Positions 34,208 to 42,427 of a DNA stretch of 64,000 nucleotides are shown piece by piece; the first letter of the stretch is position 1, and each line of letters begins with the position of its first letter. The DNA comes from Nocardia sp. SYP-A9097 (GTDB lineage: Bacteria; Actinomycetota; Actinomycetes; Mycobacteriales; Mycobacteriaceae): assembly GCF_009649815.1 (NCBI RefSeq), contig NZ_WJIC01000033.1, positions 1-64,000 of the forward strand, given 5' to 3'. Below the pieces are notes generated by a model. The model saw nothing but the letters and a program-made list of their open reading frames with translations, did not search any database and was not told the DNA's origin. The position numbers and the translations under genes were made by a program.

Positions 34208-35143
34208 TTAGAGATTCGCGGGGCGGATCACCATCACCGAGGCGGCGCGTTTGCCGCTCTCCTTCAGGAGGGCGATGGCGTGGCCGGTGGAATCCACTGC
34301 GGCATAGACACCTTGGATGCCGGCGGGGTCGAGCCAGCGGCCGTTGCGGAGGTCGTCGGCCTGGGTGTCGGTGATGTCGCGGACGGGGAAGGCGGTGCGG
34401 ACTGCCTCGTCGATTTCCAGGCTCAGCAGGGGGTCGCCGGCTGCCGCGGAGGCGGCGAGGGTTTCGAGGGTGCGGGCGTGTTCGAGGGTGAAGGGGCCTA
34501 CTCGGGTGCGGCGCAGGGCGGTGAGATGGCCTCCTACGCCGAGCTTTTCGCCGAGGTCACGGGCCAGGGCACGGATGTAGGTGCCGGAGGAGCAATCGAC
34601 CTCTACGTCGAGATCGACGAATTGCGCTGTGCCGGTGTCGATATCGCGGCGGGCCAGGATGTCGAAGCGGCTGACGGTGACGGGGCGGGCGGACAGTTGT
34701 ACATCCTCACCCGCTCGGGCGCGGGCGTAGGCGCGCTCACCGTTGATCTTGATAGCGCTCACCGTGGCGGGGACCTGCTGGATATCGCCGGTCAATTCCG
34801 CTACGCCGGAGGCGATTTCGGCGTCGGTGACATGGGCGGCGGAAGTGGTGGCGGTGACTTCACCTTCGGCGTCATCGGTAATGGTGGACTGCCCGAGACG
34901 GATGGTGGCGGTGTACGCCTTCGTGGTCAAAATCAGCTGGCCGAGCAGTTTGGTGGCTCGCTCGACGCCGAGCACCAGCACGCCGGTCGCCATCGGGTCG
35001 AGGGTGCCCGCGTGACCGACCTTCTTGGTACGCAACAGACCTCGGCTCTTGGCGACCACATCGTGACTGGTCCAGCCTTGCTCCTTGTCGACGATCAGCA
35101 AGCCGCCGAGGGCATCGACCACGGGTGTTCGCTTCTCGCCCAT
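34208..35143 (-). CDS. truB: tRNA pseudouridine(55) synthase
   Basis: TruB makes pseudouridine 55 in the T-loop of tRNAs. The 311-residue protein has GGLLIVDKEQGWTSHDVV, the catalytic Asp motif KVGHAGTLDPMATGVLVLG, the YTATIRLGQSTITDDAEG region and SSGTYIRALARDLGEKLG. The ATG at 35143 shares one base with the pptT stop (TGATG), so the two are translationally coupled. The order matches mycobacteria. Confidence 0.97.
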   Translation of the reverse strand: MGEKRTPVVDALGGLLIVDKEQGWTSHDVVAKSRGLLRTKKVGHAGTLDPMATGVLVLGVERATKLLGQLILTTKAYTATIRLGQSTITDDAEGEVTATTSAAHVTDAEIASGVAELTGDIQQVPATVSAIKINGERAYARARAGEDVQLSARPVTVSRFDILARRDIDTGTAQFVDLDVEVDCSSGTYIRALARDLGEKLGVGGHLTALRRTRVGPFTLEHARTLETLAASAAAGDPLLSLEIDEAVRTAFPVRDITDTQADDLRNGRWLDPAGIQGVYAAVDSTGHAIALLKESGKRAASVMVIRPANL

Positions 35144-35880
35144 CAAGCCTCCACGATCGCGGTCAGGATAAGTCCGTCGGAAATCAGCCAGCGGCCGTCG
35201 AAAGCCCGCAATGGGGTGCCACCGTCGGTGGTGTGGCCGGGGATCAGCAATTCGGTGTGGAAGGTGCCCGCACCGCTGCCCGCCGACTCCTCGTCGACGG
35301 TGAAGGTGATGTGCGCGTCCTCGAAGCCCAGCCAGCGGCCGGTGAGCGGCCGCCACGTCTTGTAGGTGGCCTCTTTCGCACAGAACAGCAGCCGGTCCAG
35401 ATGCAGTGCGGTGCCCGGGAGAACCGTTGTGAGCCACTGCCTTTCGGGCGCGAGACTCACCGAGTCGAGGACACCCTCGGGTAGTGCGGCATGCGGTTCG
35501 GCATCGATGCCGATGGACCGGAACCGCAGCTTGTGCCCGAGTACGGCGGCCTTGTAGCCGTCACAGTGGGTGAGGCTGCCGACAATGCCGCGCGGCCAGA
35601 TCGGCCCGCCGTCCTCCGCCTTGCCGATCGCGACGGCGGGTTCGCCGAGCTGAGCCAGGGCCTGCCGCGCGCAGTGCCTGGCACCGATGAAATCACGGCG
35701 GCGCTTCTCCACCGCCCGCGCGATCAGGTGTTCCTCACTGGGGTGGGCCCGCAGGCCCTCCGGGTACGCCACCATTTCAGCGGCAGCGACTCCCTCGGGA
35801 ACGATTCTGCCGAGAATGCGCGCCGACTCCGTCGCCGCGACTGCCCGCTCTTCGATGACCGCCTCCTGATCGCACACCAC
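35143..35880 (-). CDS. pptT: 4'-phosphopantetheinyl transferase, Sfp/PptT type
   Basis: The enzyme transfers phosphopantetheine from CoA to acyl, peptidyl and aryl carrier proteins, including those for mycolic acids and siderophores. The 245-residue protein has the Sfp-type motifs GSLTHCDGYKAAVLG, SIGIDAEPHAALP and LFCAKEATYKTW (Mg-binding Asp and Glu). It resembles M. tuberculosis PptT and the Nocardia Npt enzyme. It is the first gene of the pptT-truB pair. The pptH-like antagonist is not adjacent but at 38470. Confidence 0.95.
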   Translation of the reverse strand: MVCDQEAVIEERAVAATESARILGRIVPEGVAAAEMVAYPEGLRAHPSEEHLIARAVEKRRRDFIGARHCARQALAQLGEPAVAIGKAEDGGPIWPRGIVGSLTHCDGYKAAVLGHKLRFRSIGIDAEPHAALPEGVLDSVSLAPERQWLTTVLPGTALHLDRLLFCAKEATYKTWRPLTGRWLGFEDAHITFTVDEESAGSGAGTFHTELLIPGHTTDGGTPLRAFDGRWLISDGLILTAIVEA

Positions 35881-36080
35881 TTGCCCCGGTCGAGCCTACC
35901 GGCCAGGGCGCGGTCGGGCCGAACGCCCATCGACCGGGATGGATGTTCGCCGCTACGGGTCGGGAGCGCCGGCGGCGACCCGCACTTCGCGTCCCACCGC
36001 GGGTCGCGCACGGCTTGAACTTCTTCTCGACCACCGGATCAGCGACGAACCGTCCGCGCCGCTCTTCTCCGGCGAGCGGT

Positions 36081-36650
36081 TCAGTCGAATCGGACCGTGG
36101 CGATCATGGCGCGGGCCAGGGCTTCGGGGTCGGCCTCGGAATTGAGGGGCGACTGCTCCAGGGCACCCTCGCGCCACAGCACGGCAAATCCATGTACGAG
36201 CGACCACGCGGCGAGTTGGGTTGCGCGCTGACCCTTTTCGCTCGAATCGGGCTGGGTGGCGGCCACACCGGATCGCAGGGCCGCACCGGATCGAATGCGC
36301 GCCTGGATAAGTCGCGGATCGTCGGCATTGATCAGGTCGCGGCGGTACATCACGTCGAAGTGGCCCGGGTGGCGCAGGGCGAAGCGGATGTAAGCGATTG
36401 CGGCGGCGTGGAAGTCGCCGGCTGCCGCGTTCATCTCCTCGGTGAGCAGGTCGAAGCCCTCGATCGCCAGGGCGGTGAGTAGTCCGGCGCGGTCGCCGAA
36501 GTGGTGGGCGGGGGCCGCGTGTGAGACCTCGGCGCGGCGGGCCAGGCCGCGCAGGGAGATCGCGTCGACGCCGTCCGCGGCGATCTGTTCGGCGGCGGCG
36601 GCCAGGATGGTGGCCCGCAGATCGCCGTGGTGGTAGCTGCTCTTCGCCAT
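36081..36650 (-). CDS. TetR-family regulator
   Basis: A 189-residue TetR protein. The HTH is YHHGDLRATILAAAAEQIAADGVDAISLRGLARRAEVSHAAPAHHFGDRAGLLTALAIEGFDLL; the C-terminal part (GDFHAAAIAYIRFALRHPGHFDVMYRRDL) is of the WHG type. It is divergent from the DoxX gene and a palindrome lies between the two. Effector unknown. Confidence 0.88.
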   Translation of the reverse strand: MAKSSYHHGDLRATILAAAAEQIAADGVDAISLRGLARRAEVSHAAPAHHFGDRAGLLTALAIEGFDLLTEEMNAAAGDFHAAAIAYIRFALRHPGHFDVMYRRDLINADDPRLIQARIRSGAALRSGVAATQPDSSEKGQRATQLAAWSLVHGFAVLWREGALEQSPLNSEADPEALARAMIATVRFD

Positions 36651-36664
36651 GGGTCAATCATGGC

Positions 36665-36727
36665 GCGCAATCTAGCCATTGACAAGTTTCCCGCCCAGAC
36701 CTAATCTTTCCACTGTCAAGATTGCGC
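36665..36727. promoter_or_regulatory. doxX promoter flanked by a TetR-type inverted repeat
   Basis: On the forward strand TTGACA (36679-36684), 17 bp, TAATCT (36702-36707) is a near-consensus promoter, 37 bp before the DoxX ATG. It is bracketed by an inverted repeat, GCGCAATCT (36665-36673) and AGATTGCGC (36719-36727). A second, inner pair, TTGACA and TGTCAA (36714-36719), is also complementary. The arrangement fits repression by the divergent TetR protein. Confidence 0.65.
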
Positions 36728-36744
36728 GAACACAGGAGAAACCG

Positions 36745-37182
36745 ATGGTCCCGATCGTTGTACTCGCCGCCGTAACCGGACTCACCCGCCTCATCGGCTG
36801 GCTCGCCGGCCCGGACTGGCTCGATTCCTGGCCGCACACCACCGCCCTGGGACTAGCCGCCATGTTCGCCCTCACCGCCGGGGCGCACTTCGTACAGCCC
36901 AAGCGCGGCGAACTCATCGCCATGGTGCCGCCGGCCTTCCCCAATGCCGCGGCCATGGTGACGCTCACCGGCGCACTGGAAGCCGCAGGCGCACTGGGCC
37001 TTTTGATCCCGCCGTTCCCCCGGGTGGCGGCCATCTGCCTATTCCTGCTACTGCTCATCATGTTTCCGGCGAATGTGCGCGCCGCCAAGGAACACATCGG
37101 CGTGCAGACCATGCCGCTGGCGCTGCGATCCGTCGTGCAGGTGGTCTTCCTCGGCGCGTGTGCCGTGGTCGCCGTGGGCTGA
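36745..37182 (+). CDS. DoxX-family membrane protein
   Basis: A 145-residue protein with four predicted helices. The ATG at 36745 has an AGGAG site 6 nt upstream; upstream in-frame codons include the promoter. Segments VLAAVTGLTRLIGWLAGPDWLDSW, GAHFVQPKRGELIAMVPPAFPNAAAMVTLTGALEAAGALGLLIPPFPRVAAI and FPANVRAAKEHIG are typical of the small DoxX/SURF4-like group. Related proteins act in redox homeostasis or quinone metabolism. It is divergent from TetR at 36081. Confidence 0.8.
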   Translation: MVPIVVLAAVTGLTRLIGWLAGPDWLDSWPHTTALGLAAMFALTAGAHFVQPKRGELIAMVPPAFPNAAAMVTLTGALEAAGALGLLIPPFPRVAAICLFLLLLIMFPANVRAAKEHIGVQTMPLALRSVVQVVFLGACAVVAVG

Positions 37183-37249
37183 ATCCGCTGCGCCGGTGCA
37201 ATTCTGGATACGAGGCCGCGAGTTGAACAGCGCGGCAGTGCAAGCGCGA

Positions 37250-38371
37250 TCAGCGGTGAATCGGGCCGTCCGTCTCGTCGAGCGGGCGGCCCGAGGCGCG
37301 TCCGGCCTCGGCAATCAATTGCGCCGCAATGGAAACCGCGGTCTCATCCGGTGTGGAGGCGTTCAGATCCAGGCCGAGCGGACTACGGAGTCGCCGAAGT
37401 TGTTCGGGGGCAACGCCCGCGGCGGTGAGCCGCTCTACGCGATCCGCGTGTGTGCGGCGCGAACCCATCGCCCCGACGAAACCGATCTCCTCGATGCGCA
37501 GCGCCTCCGCGAGCATGGGTACATCGAATTTGGTGTCATGGGTGAGTACGCAGACCACCGTGCGATTGTCGATCCGGCCATGCTCGTACTCGCCGCGCAG
37601 ATATCGGTGCGGCCAATCCACCACCACCTCGTGCGCGGCGGGGAATCGTGTTGCGGTGGCGAAGGTTTCGCGCGCGTCGACCACCGTGACGCGGTAGCCC
37701 AGCTGCGCGCCGAGCCGACTCAGGGCCCGCACGAAATCATTCGCGCCCGCCAGAATCATCCGCGCGGGCGGGCCGAAACTCTGCACGAATGACCGCGTGG
37801 GGAAGGCACTATCCCCGCACTCATCCGACCCGATGGTTCCGGTGCGGCCCGCCCGTGCCATATGCAACGCATCGCGGCTGATCGATGCATCGTCGCCAAT
37901 GTCCGCGCCGCCGCTGATCTGCGCGGTGCTACCGGTGTCGATCGCAGCCTCGCCCGTGCGAACGAGTTGCCATGACGGCGAGCCGGTCAGCGTGGTTACC
38001 AGCGAGACGGATCGACCCGCCCGAATATCGGCGGCCAGCATCTCCAGCTCCGCGAGCCGATCGGTGTCCACGCGCTCGATGCAGACCTCCATCTCACCGC
38101 CACACGTCAAACCGATGGCGAACCCGTCCGGATCGGCAATCCCGTAGCGCTCCAGCACCGCTTCACCTTCGGTGAGCACCATGCCCGCCGCTTCGACCAC
38201 CGCCGATTCGACACACCCACCAGACAGTGACCCGAGAACCTCCCCCGCCCCGGTCACAACCATGGCCGCACCCACCTCGCGCGGTCCGCCCCCGGTGATC
38301 GCGACGACTCGCGCCAGCGCGACCGGGCCCTCCCGGACCCGATCGATCAACTGAGGCAGCACATCACGCAT
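37250..38371 (-). CDS. XdhC/CoxI-family molybdoenzyme maturation protein
   Basis: About 373 residues. The N-terminal XdhC_CoxI domain (LARVVAITGGGPREVGAAMVVTGAGEVLGSLSGGCVESAVVEAA, then GLTCGGEMEVCIE) precedes a Rossmann-type XdhC_C domain (ARMILAGANDFVRALSRLGAQLGYRVTVVDARETFATATRFP and EEIGFVGAMGSRRTHADRVERL). These proteins sulfurate and deliver molybdenum cofactor to xanthine dehydrogenase or CO dehydrogenase. No such enzyme gene is in the window. The start is uncertain: GGAGG is 1 nt from the ATG at 38371 and better spaced to a GTG three codons later (38362). A third, unrelated frame covers part of this gene and is not real. Confidence 0.85.
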   Translation of the reverse strand: MRDVLPQLIDRVREGPVALARVVAITGGGPREVGAAMVVTGAGEVLGSLSGGCVESAVVEAAGMVLTEGEAVLERYGIADPDGFAIGLTCGGEMEVCIERVDTDRLAELEMLAADIRAGRSVSLVTTLTGSPSWQLVRTGEAAIDTGSTAQISGGADIGDDASISRDALHMARAGRTGTIGSDECGDSAFPTRSFVQSFGPPARMILAGANDFVRALSRLGAQLGYRVTVVDARETFATATRFPAAHEVVVDWPHRYLRGEYEHGRIDNRTVVCVLTHDTKFDVPMLAEALRIEEIGFVGAMGSRRTHADRVERLTAAGVAPEQLRRLRSPLGLDLNASTPDETAVSIAAQLIAEAGRASGRPLDETDGPIHR

Positions 38372-38400
38372 ACCTCCATCATCGCCGCTGGTCGGCAATC

Positions 38401-38448
38401 GTGCACGGGCGCACACGAGATGGCAACATCGCCGCAATGTGTGCGCAC
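38401..38448 (-). terminator. Hairpin downstream of the pptH-like gene
   Basis: GTGCACGGGCGCACAC (38401-38416) pairs with GTGTGCGCAC (38439-38448) around ATGGCAACATCGCCGCAAT-like loop sequence. It lies 22 bp after the phosphoesterase stop and 30 bp before the XdhC start. Its GTGCGCACAC ends resemble the 60-bp palindromes at 34134 and 50815. Confidence 0.5.
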
Positions 38449-38469
38449 GACGCCGTGGACTGAAGCCGC

Positions 38470-39447
38470 CTATGCCAATCCGCGGCGGCGCTGGGCCTGT
38501 TCGCGCATTTGCGCGGCGGCTGCCTGCATCTCCGGGGTGATCTTGAAGTGGCCGCCCCACTCGTTCAATGTGTCGCCGTAGTCCGGGGTCGGCAGGATCT
38601 GGCGGAGCAGTTGGTCCGGCAGGCCGCGGCGCTGCCACTCGCGCGGATATCCGAGCGAAACCTCTTCGAAGCGGACACCGTCGTGGAAGGTGGTGCGCGG
38701 AATATGCAGGTGCCCGTAGACCGAGCAGACCACGTTGTAGCTGGTGTGCCAGTCGGCGGTGAGATCGGTACCGCACCACAGTGCGAACTCCGGATACCAG
38801 AGCATGTCGGTGATCTCGCGCAGCAGCGGGAAGTGATTGATCAGCACCACCGGGGTGTCGGCGGGCAGTGCGTCGAGCCTGCGCTGGGTGTACTGCACGC
38901 GGGCATGACACCAGGCGTCCCGGGTCAGGTACGGCTGCGAGGAGAGCAGGAATTCGTCGGTGGCGACCACATTGCGTTCGCGTGCCAGCGCCAGCCCCGC
39001 CGCCTTGGTGGTGGTCCCGGCGGGCAGCCACGAGTAGTCGTACAGCAGGAACATCGGCACCAGCGTGACCGCGCCGCCGTGCTCCTCCGCGCCCGCACCG
39101 GTCCACACCGGGAACGGATCCTCGGGCGTGACCACATCCAGGTCACGGCAGATCGACACCAGATAGTCGTACCGGCCCGCCCCATGCATCTGCACGGGAT
39201 CCTTTGCGGTCGTCCATAATTCGTGATTCCCGGGTACCCAGATCACCTTGGCGAACTGCCGCTTCAGCGTTTCCAGGGCCCACCGGAAGTCATCGGTCTT
39301 CTCCCCCACATCCCCGGCGAGAATCAGCCAATCCTCCGGCGAATCCGCCCGGATAGCCTCCACCACGGGCTTATTGCCCTGATGACCGACGTGAATGTCG
39401 CTCACCGCCACAAGTTTCGGAATCACCCAGCTCCGCCTTCCAGTCAT
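38470..39447 (-). CDS. Metallophosphoesterase, PptH-like phosphopantetheinyl hydrolase
   Basis: A 325-residue calcineurin-type phosphoesterase with the metal motifs VSDIHVGHQGNKPV (DxH), LAGDVGEKTDD (GDxx), WVPGNHELW (GNHE), VLINHFPLLRE and YGHLHIPRTT (GHLH). It closely resembles M. tuberculosis Rv2795c (PptH), which removes phosphopantetheine from carrier proteins and opposes PptT. In mycobacteria the two genes are adjacent; here a TetR/DoxX pair and xdhC lie between them. The start is uncertain: ATG 39447 is given, GTG 39426 has a better RBS (GGCGGAG), and the frame stays open with coding-like composition back to an ATG at 39624. Confidence 0.85.
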   Translation of the reverse strand: MTGRRSWVIPKLVAVSDIHVGHQGNKPVVEAIRADSPEDWLILAGDVGEKTDDFRWALETLKRQFAKVIWVPGNHELWTTAKDPVQMHGAGRYDYLVSICRDLDVVTPEDPFPVWTGAGAEEHGGAVTLVPMFLLYDYSWLPAGTTTKAAGLALARERNVVATDEFLLSSQPYLTRDAWCHARVQYTQRRLDALPADTPVVLINHFPLLREITDMLWYPEFALWCGTDLTADWHTSYNVVCSVYGHLHIPRTTFHDGVRFEEVSLGYPREWQRRGLPDQLLRQILPTPDYGDTLNEWGGHFKITPEMQAAAAQMREQAQRRRGLA

Positions 39448-39657
39448 GACCAGCCCTCGCACCAACCGCGCCGACCCCCACCAGATTCCCACGCCCGCCC
39501 CCAACAGCCGCCGCACACCCCCGGCAGACACCATCGGATACAGCAGCAGCGCCGGCGCCGGCAGCCCGTCCGAGCCGCTGACACCCCGGGTATCGGCCTG
39601 CACGAACCAGGCCGGGCGCGACATGGCCGCTGCCGACCTTGATGTGAAGCACCCTCC

Positions 39658-39745
39658 GTCATCCCGGCGGGCTTTTGGCCGGGATCCACTGAACCGGCTG
39701 ACACACAACAAGTGTGGATCCCGGCCAAGAGCATGCCGGGATGAC
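39658..39745. repeat. Dispersed palindromic repeat, copy B
   Basis: An 88-bp copy of the same palindrome as at 33984: GTCATCCCGGC at the left end, GCCGGGATGAC at the right, with GCTTTTGGCCGGGATCCACT and GTGGATCCCGGCCAAGAGC inside. It lies in the 468-bp gap between the pptH-like gene and the large protein. Confidence 0.85.
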
Positions 39746-39858
39746 GGGAGGCGGACTCGCGCAGCCGGGCTCGGTCGGGTGCGTGATCTGTCGCGTGCGT
39801 GATCGGTCGCGTATCTGACCGGGATCCGTCGCGCACACCCGGGATCCGTCGCGGACGT

Positions 39859-39908
39859 GGGCGGTGGCATCCGGGATTCGGGTGGGCGGTGGCATCCGGG
39901 ATTCGGGT
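39859..39908. repeat. 25-bp tandem repeat, two copies, in a repeat-rich gap
   Basis: A 25-bp unit starting GGGCGGTGGCATCC occurs twice in perfect tandem, ending 8 bp before the stop of the large protein. Immediately to the left (39779-39855) are further short tandem pieces: TGCGTGATCNGTCGCG twice and CCGGGATCCGTCGCG twice. The rest of 39448-39915 shows no gene apart from a possible extension of the pptH-like frame (to 39624). Confidence 0.75.
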
Positions 39909-39915
39909 GAGCGGC

Positions 39916-42417
39916 TCAGCGGTCCAGGTGAATGCGGGCGGTCGGGGCGAAACCTGCTGCGACGGTGAGGGTTCCGGCGGGTTCCCGGCGGCAGGAAGCT
40001 ATGGCGAGGTGGCAGGGGCGGGGGAGGTCGATGGGGAGTTTCGCGCCGCCGTCGATTTCGTAGCGGGAGTTGGTGACCTTCCATTTGCGGTCGGCCTCGG
40101 GGTCGTCCGGGGTGCGGGGTGGGGCGTCGGCGCGGGCGACCATCATGACCTCGGTGATGCCTACCGGCCAGGTGAAAGTGAGGAGACCGGCGCGTTCGGC
40201 CAGGGCGGTGACCGTGGGCATACCGCTGGGGGTGGAGTCGCCGGATGAGGTGGCGGCACCGGAGTTCGTGGCGCCGGACCCGTGCGTGCCGGGTGCGGCA
40301 GCCCCGGATGCGGTTGTGCCGGACGCGGTGGTGCCGGACGGGGTCGAGTCCGGGCGGCCCTGGCCGTCCGAGCGGGTTATGTCGGAGGCCCTGCCTGCGA
40401 CCGAGGCTGTCACTCCGTAAACGGGGACCGCGCCGGTGCCGGCCGCGCCGTCCTCGAGGGCGGTACCGCGGGTGCGGCCCACCACTCGCCAGGAACCGTC
40501 GGGTTGTAAACGGGTGACACGGTATTCGACCTGTTCGGTCGGCGAGGGTGACCAGGCGATCACCACGGTGCCGTCGGGCTTGCGGGTGGCGGCGACTTGG
40601 CCGGGGGCTTCCACCGGGAGGTCTGCGAGTGCGGCGACGGTACCCGCGTGGTCGGCGCACACCTCGAAAACCGCTCGCAGGGCACGCATTCGGTCCGCGG
40701 CGGGAGCGGGTGGGGCCGCGGCGAACATGCGGTCGGCCTCGGCCAGCGCCGAACGGGCCTGTGTCAGTAGCTGTTCCAGGGGCAGGCCACGACCATCCGG
40801 GTTCGGTACGTCGGAGGCGGAGCGCTCGAGATACTCGAGATGCCCGATCGCCTCCATATACCGCTTACCCGCACACCCGGCCGTCGCACCGCGCCAGTGC
40901 ACCGCGGCTTCGGCGAGAACTCGTTCCACCAGTTCGGCAATCGGCCGCACCGAGGTCGTCCCGGCGGCATCACCACCGACAATCCGCTGCGCCTGCGCCA
41001 CATACTCTTTCGCCGCATACGGATGCCCCGCCCGCAGTGCGGCCCGAGCCGCCTTGAGCGGCTCCTCCCACGCCCGCACGGGCGGCGGTGGTGGCAGCGG
41101 CGGCACCCGCCGATACCCCGAGCTCGAGCCGCTACCAGAACCTGCCCCGGAATACCCTGCGCCAGAATCCGATCCACCATGTCCGGCACCTGCGGCCGAA
41201 CCGGCATGCCCACTATCGAAGCTGGACGATCCACCCACACCAGCCGCCGAACCCACCGACCCAGTCCCGGCCGAACCCGCGTGCCCAGCACCGGACGAGC
41301 CCGAACTCCCAGCACCGGACGAGCCCGAATTCCCCGCGCCGGTGCCGCGAGTACCCGCCCTCGAGGTGCGGTCCGGGCGGGCAAACGAGATCGGCGGGGT
41401 GGCTGAACCCTGGTGGGCGGTAGCGGAATTCGACGGCATGTCCTTGCCCTCGACGGTGGTGCCGAGTTCCGCCGCCAGGGACAGGATTACCCGGTCGGCG
41501 GCGGCGCGGTCGAGGCCCGCGGCGATGGCTTCGCCCACCAGGAATTCGTAATCGCCTGCCACCAGGCTGTCTTCAACCAGGACCGCCGCGCGGACCTGCG
41601 GGCGGAGCAGGTCTGTGGCGTCATCGATAATGGCCTGGAGGTAGTCGTCCACCGCTCCGGATTCGAGCAGGTCGCTGACGTGGACCAGGAGTTCGTCCAA
41701 TACGACTCGGACACGCCCGGGCGGTAGTTCGCGGGTGCGGGCGCGCAAAGCTTCTGCGCGCAAACGGATTTCGCCGGTTTGGCGAGCCTTCGTGAAATCC
41801 AGGCCGAGCAGGGCCAGCAGGGTGGGGACGGGATCACCGGGAAGCAGGCGGTCGTATTCGGCGAGGAGCTTGCGAATCTGTTGCCGCCGTTGCGCACTCA
41901 CGCCGGCGGGCGGCGGGGGTGTGGGCGCGGTGGCCTCTTCGAGAATGCGGTAGCGGCGCAGCCGGGCCCGCACCTCGGCCGCGTCCAGGCCGCTCATCTT
42001 GCCGATATCTTCCAGTCCGGGCAGCTTGCCCGCCGGAATTCCCCCGTGCCGCTGCACAAGTCGCTCGATGGCGGTGTCGATCATCTCGTACCGCTCGGAG
42101 TCCCGCCGCTCCCGCAACCGCTGCACGCGCTCGGCCTCCACCCGCCGCGACGACGCGTCCAGCAGCAGCCCGGAGAGCTCCTCATGCGCGTCCACCAGTA
42201 GCCCCGCCAGCACCCGATACTTCGGATGGTCACGCTGCTTCTGCCAGAACCCCCATACCTCGTGCACGCGGGCCGCCACCTCGGCATCGCCGAGTTCGCC
42301 CGCCTCGTCCAGCGGAATGTCGTACAGCTCGAACGCATCCGACGCCTCGATGCCGCCGCGGCGTTCCACGGCGGCGAGCACTCGCTTGCGATAATCGTTC
42401 GGGTCGAATGCGTGCAT
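39916..42417 (-). CDS. Large partner of Hsp70: J-like N-terminus, helical repeats, fibronectin-III-like domains
   Basis: An 833-residue protein with no recognised name, starting 10 bp after the Hsp70 stop. Residues 28-90 resemble a divergent J-domain: LYDIPLDEA, an amphipathic helix DAEVAARVHEVWGFWQKQR, HPKY (64-67) where HPD is expected, then YRVLAGLLVDAHEELS. A second alpha-helical part (95-325) follows. Residues 355-435 are Gly/Ser low complexity. A helical, TPR-like part spans 450-600. Residues 605-680 look like a fibronectin-III strand set (VAATRKPDGTVVIAWSPS, VEYRVTRLQPDGSWRVVG), then a second Gly/Ser/Thr linker (685-735) and a second beta-rich domain (745-833). Context with Hsp70 and GrpE-like genes suggests a co-chaperone or client adaptor. 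Function is inference. Confidence 0.7.
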   Translation of the reverse strand: MHAFDPNDYRKRVLAAVERRGGIEASDAFELYDIPLDEAGELGDAEVAARVHEVWGFWQKQRDHPKYRVLAGLLVDAHEELSGLLLDASSRRVEAERVQRLRERRDSERYEMIDTAIERLVQRHGGIPAGKLPGLEDIGKMSGLDAAEVRARLRRYRILEEATAPTPPPPAGVSAQRRQQIRKLLAEYDRLLPGDPVPTLLALLGLDFTKARQTGEIRLRAEALRARTRELPPGRVRVVLDELLVHVSDLLESGAVDDYLQAIIDDATDLLRPQVRAAVLVEDSLVAGDYEFLVGEAIAAGLDRAAADRVILSLAAELGTTVEGKDMPSNSATAHQGSATPPISFARPDRTSRAGTRGTGAGNSGSSGAGSSGSSGAGHAGSAGTGSVGSAAGVGGSSSFDSGHAGSAAGAGHGGSDSGAGYSGAGSGSGSSSGYRRVPPLPPPPPVRAWEEPLKAARAALRAGHPYAAKEYVAQAQRIVGGDAAGTTSVRPIAELVERVLAEAAVHWRGATAGCAGKRYMEAIGHLEYLERSASDVPNPDGRGLPLEQLLTQARSALAEADRMFAAAPPAPAADRMRALRAVFEVCADHAGTVAALADLPVEAPGQVAATRKPDGTVVIAWSPSPTEQVEYRVTRLQPDGSWRVVGRTRGTALEDGAAGTGAVPVYGVTASVAGRASDITRSDGQGRPDSTPSGTTASGTTASGAAAPGTHGSGATNSGAATSSGDSTPSGMPTVTALAERAGLLTFTWPVGITEVMMVARADAPPRTPDDPEADRKWKVTNSRYEIDGGAKLPIDLPRPCHLAIASCRREPAGTLTVAAGFAPTARIHLDR

Positions 42418-42427
42418 AGCTCTGGCT

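Noticed and set aside
37250..39106. A 618-codon reverse frame joining XdhC to upstream sequence
   Set aside because: The part above 38371 overlaps the well-supported pptH-like gene in another frame and is Arg/His-rich shadow sequence.
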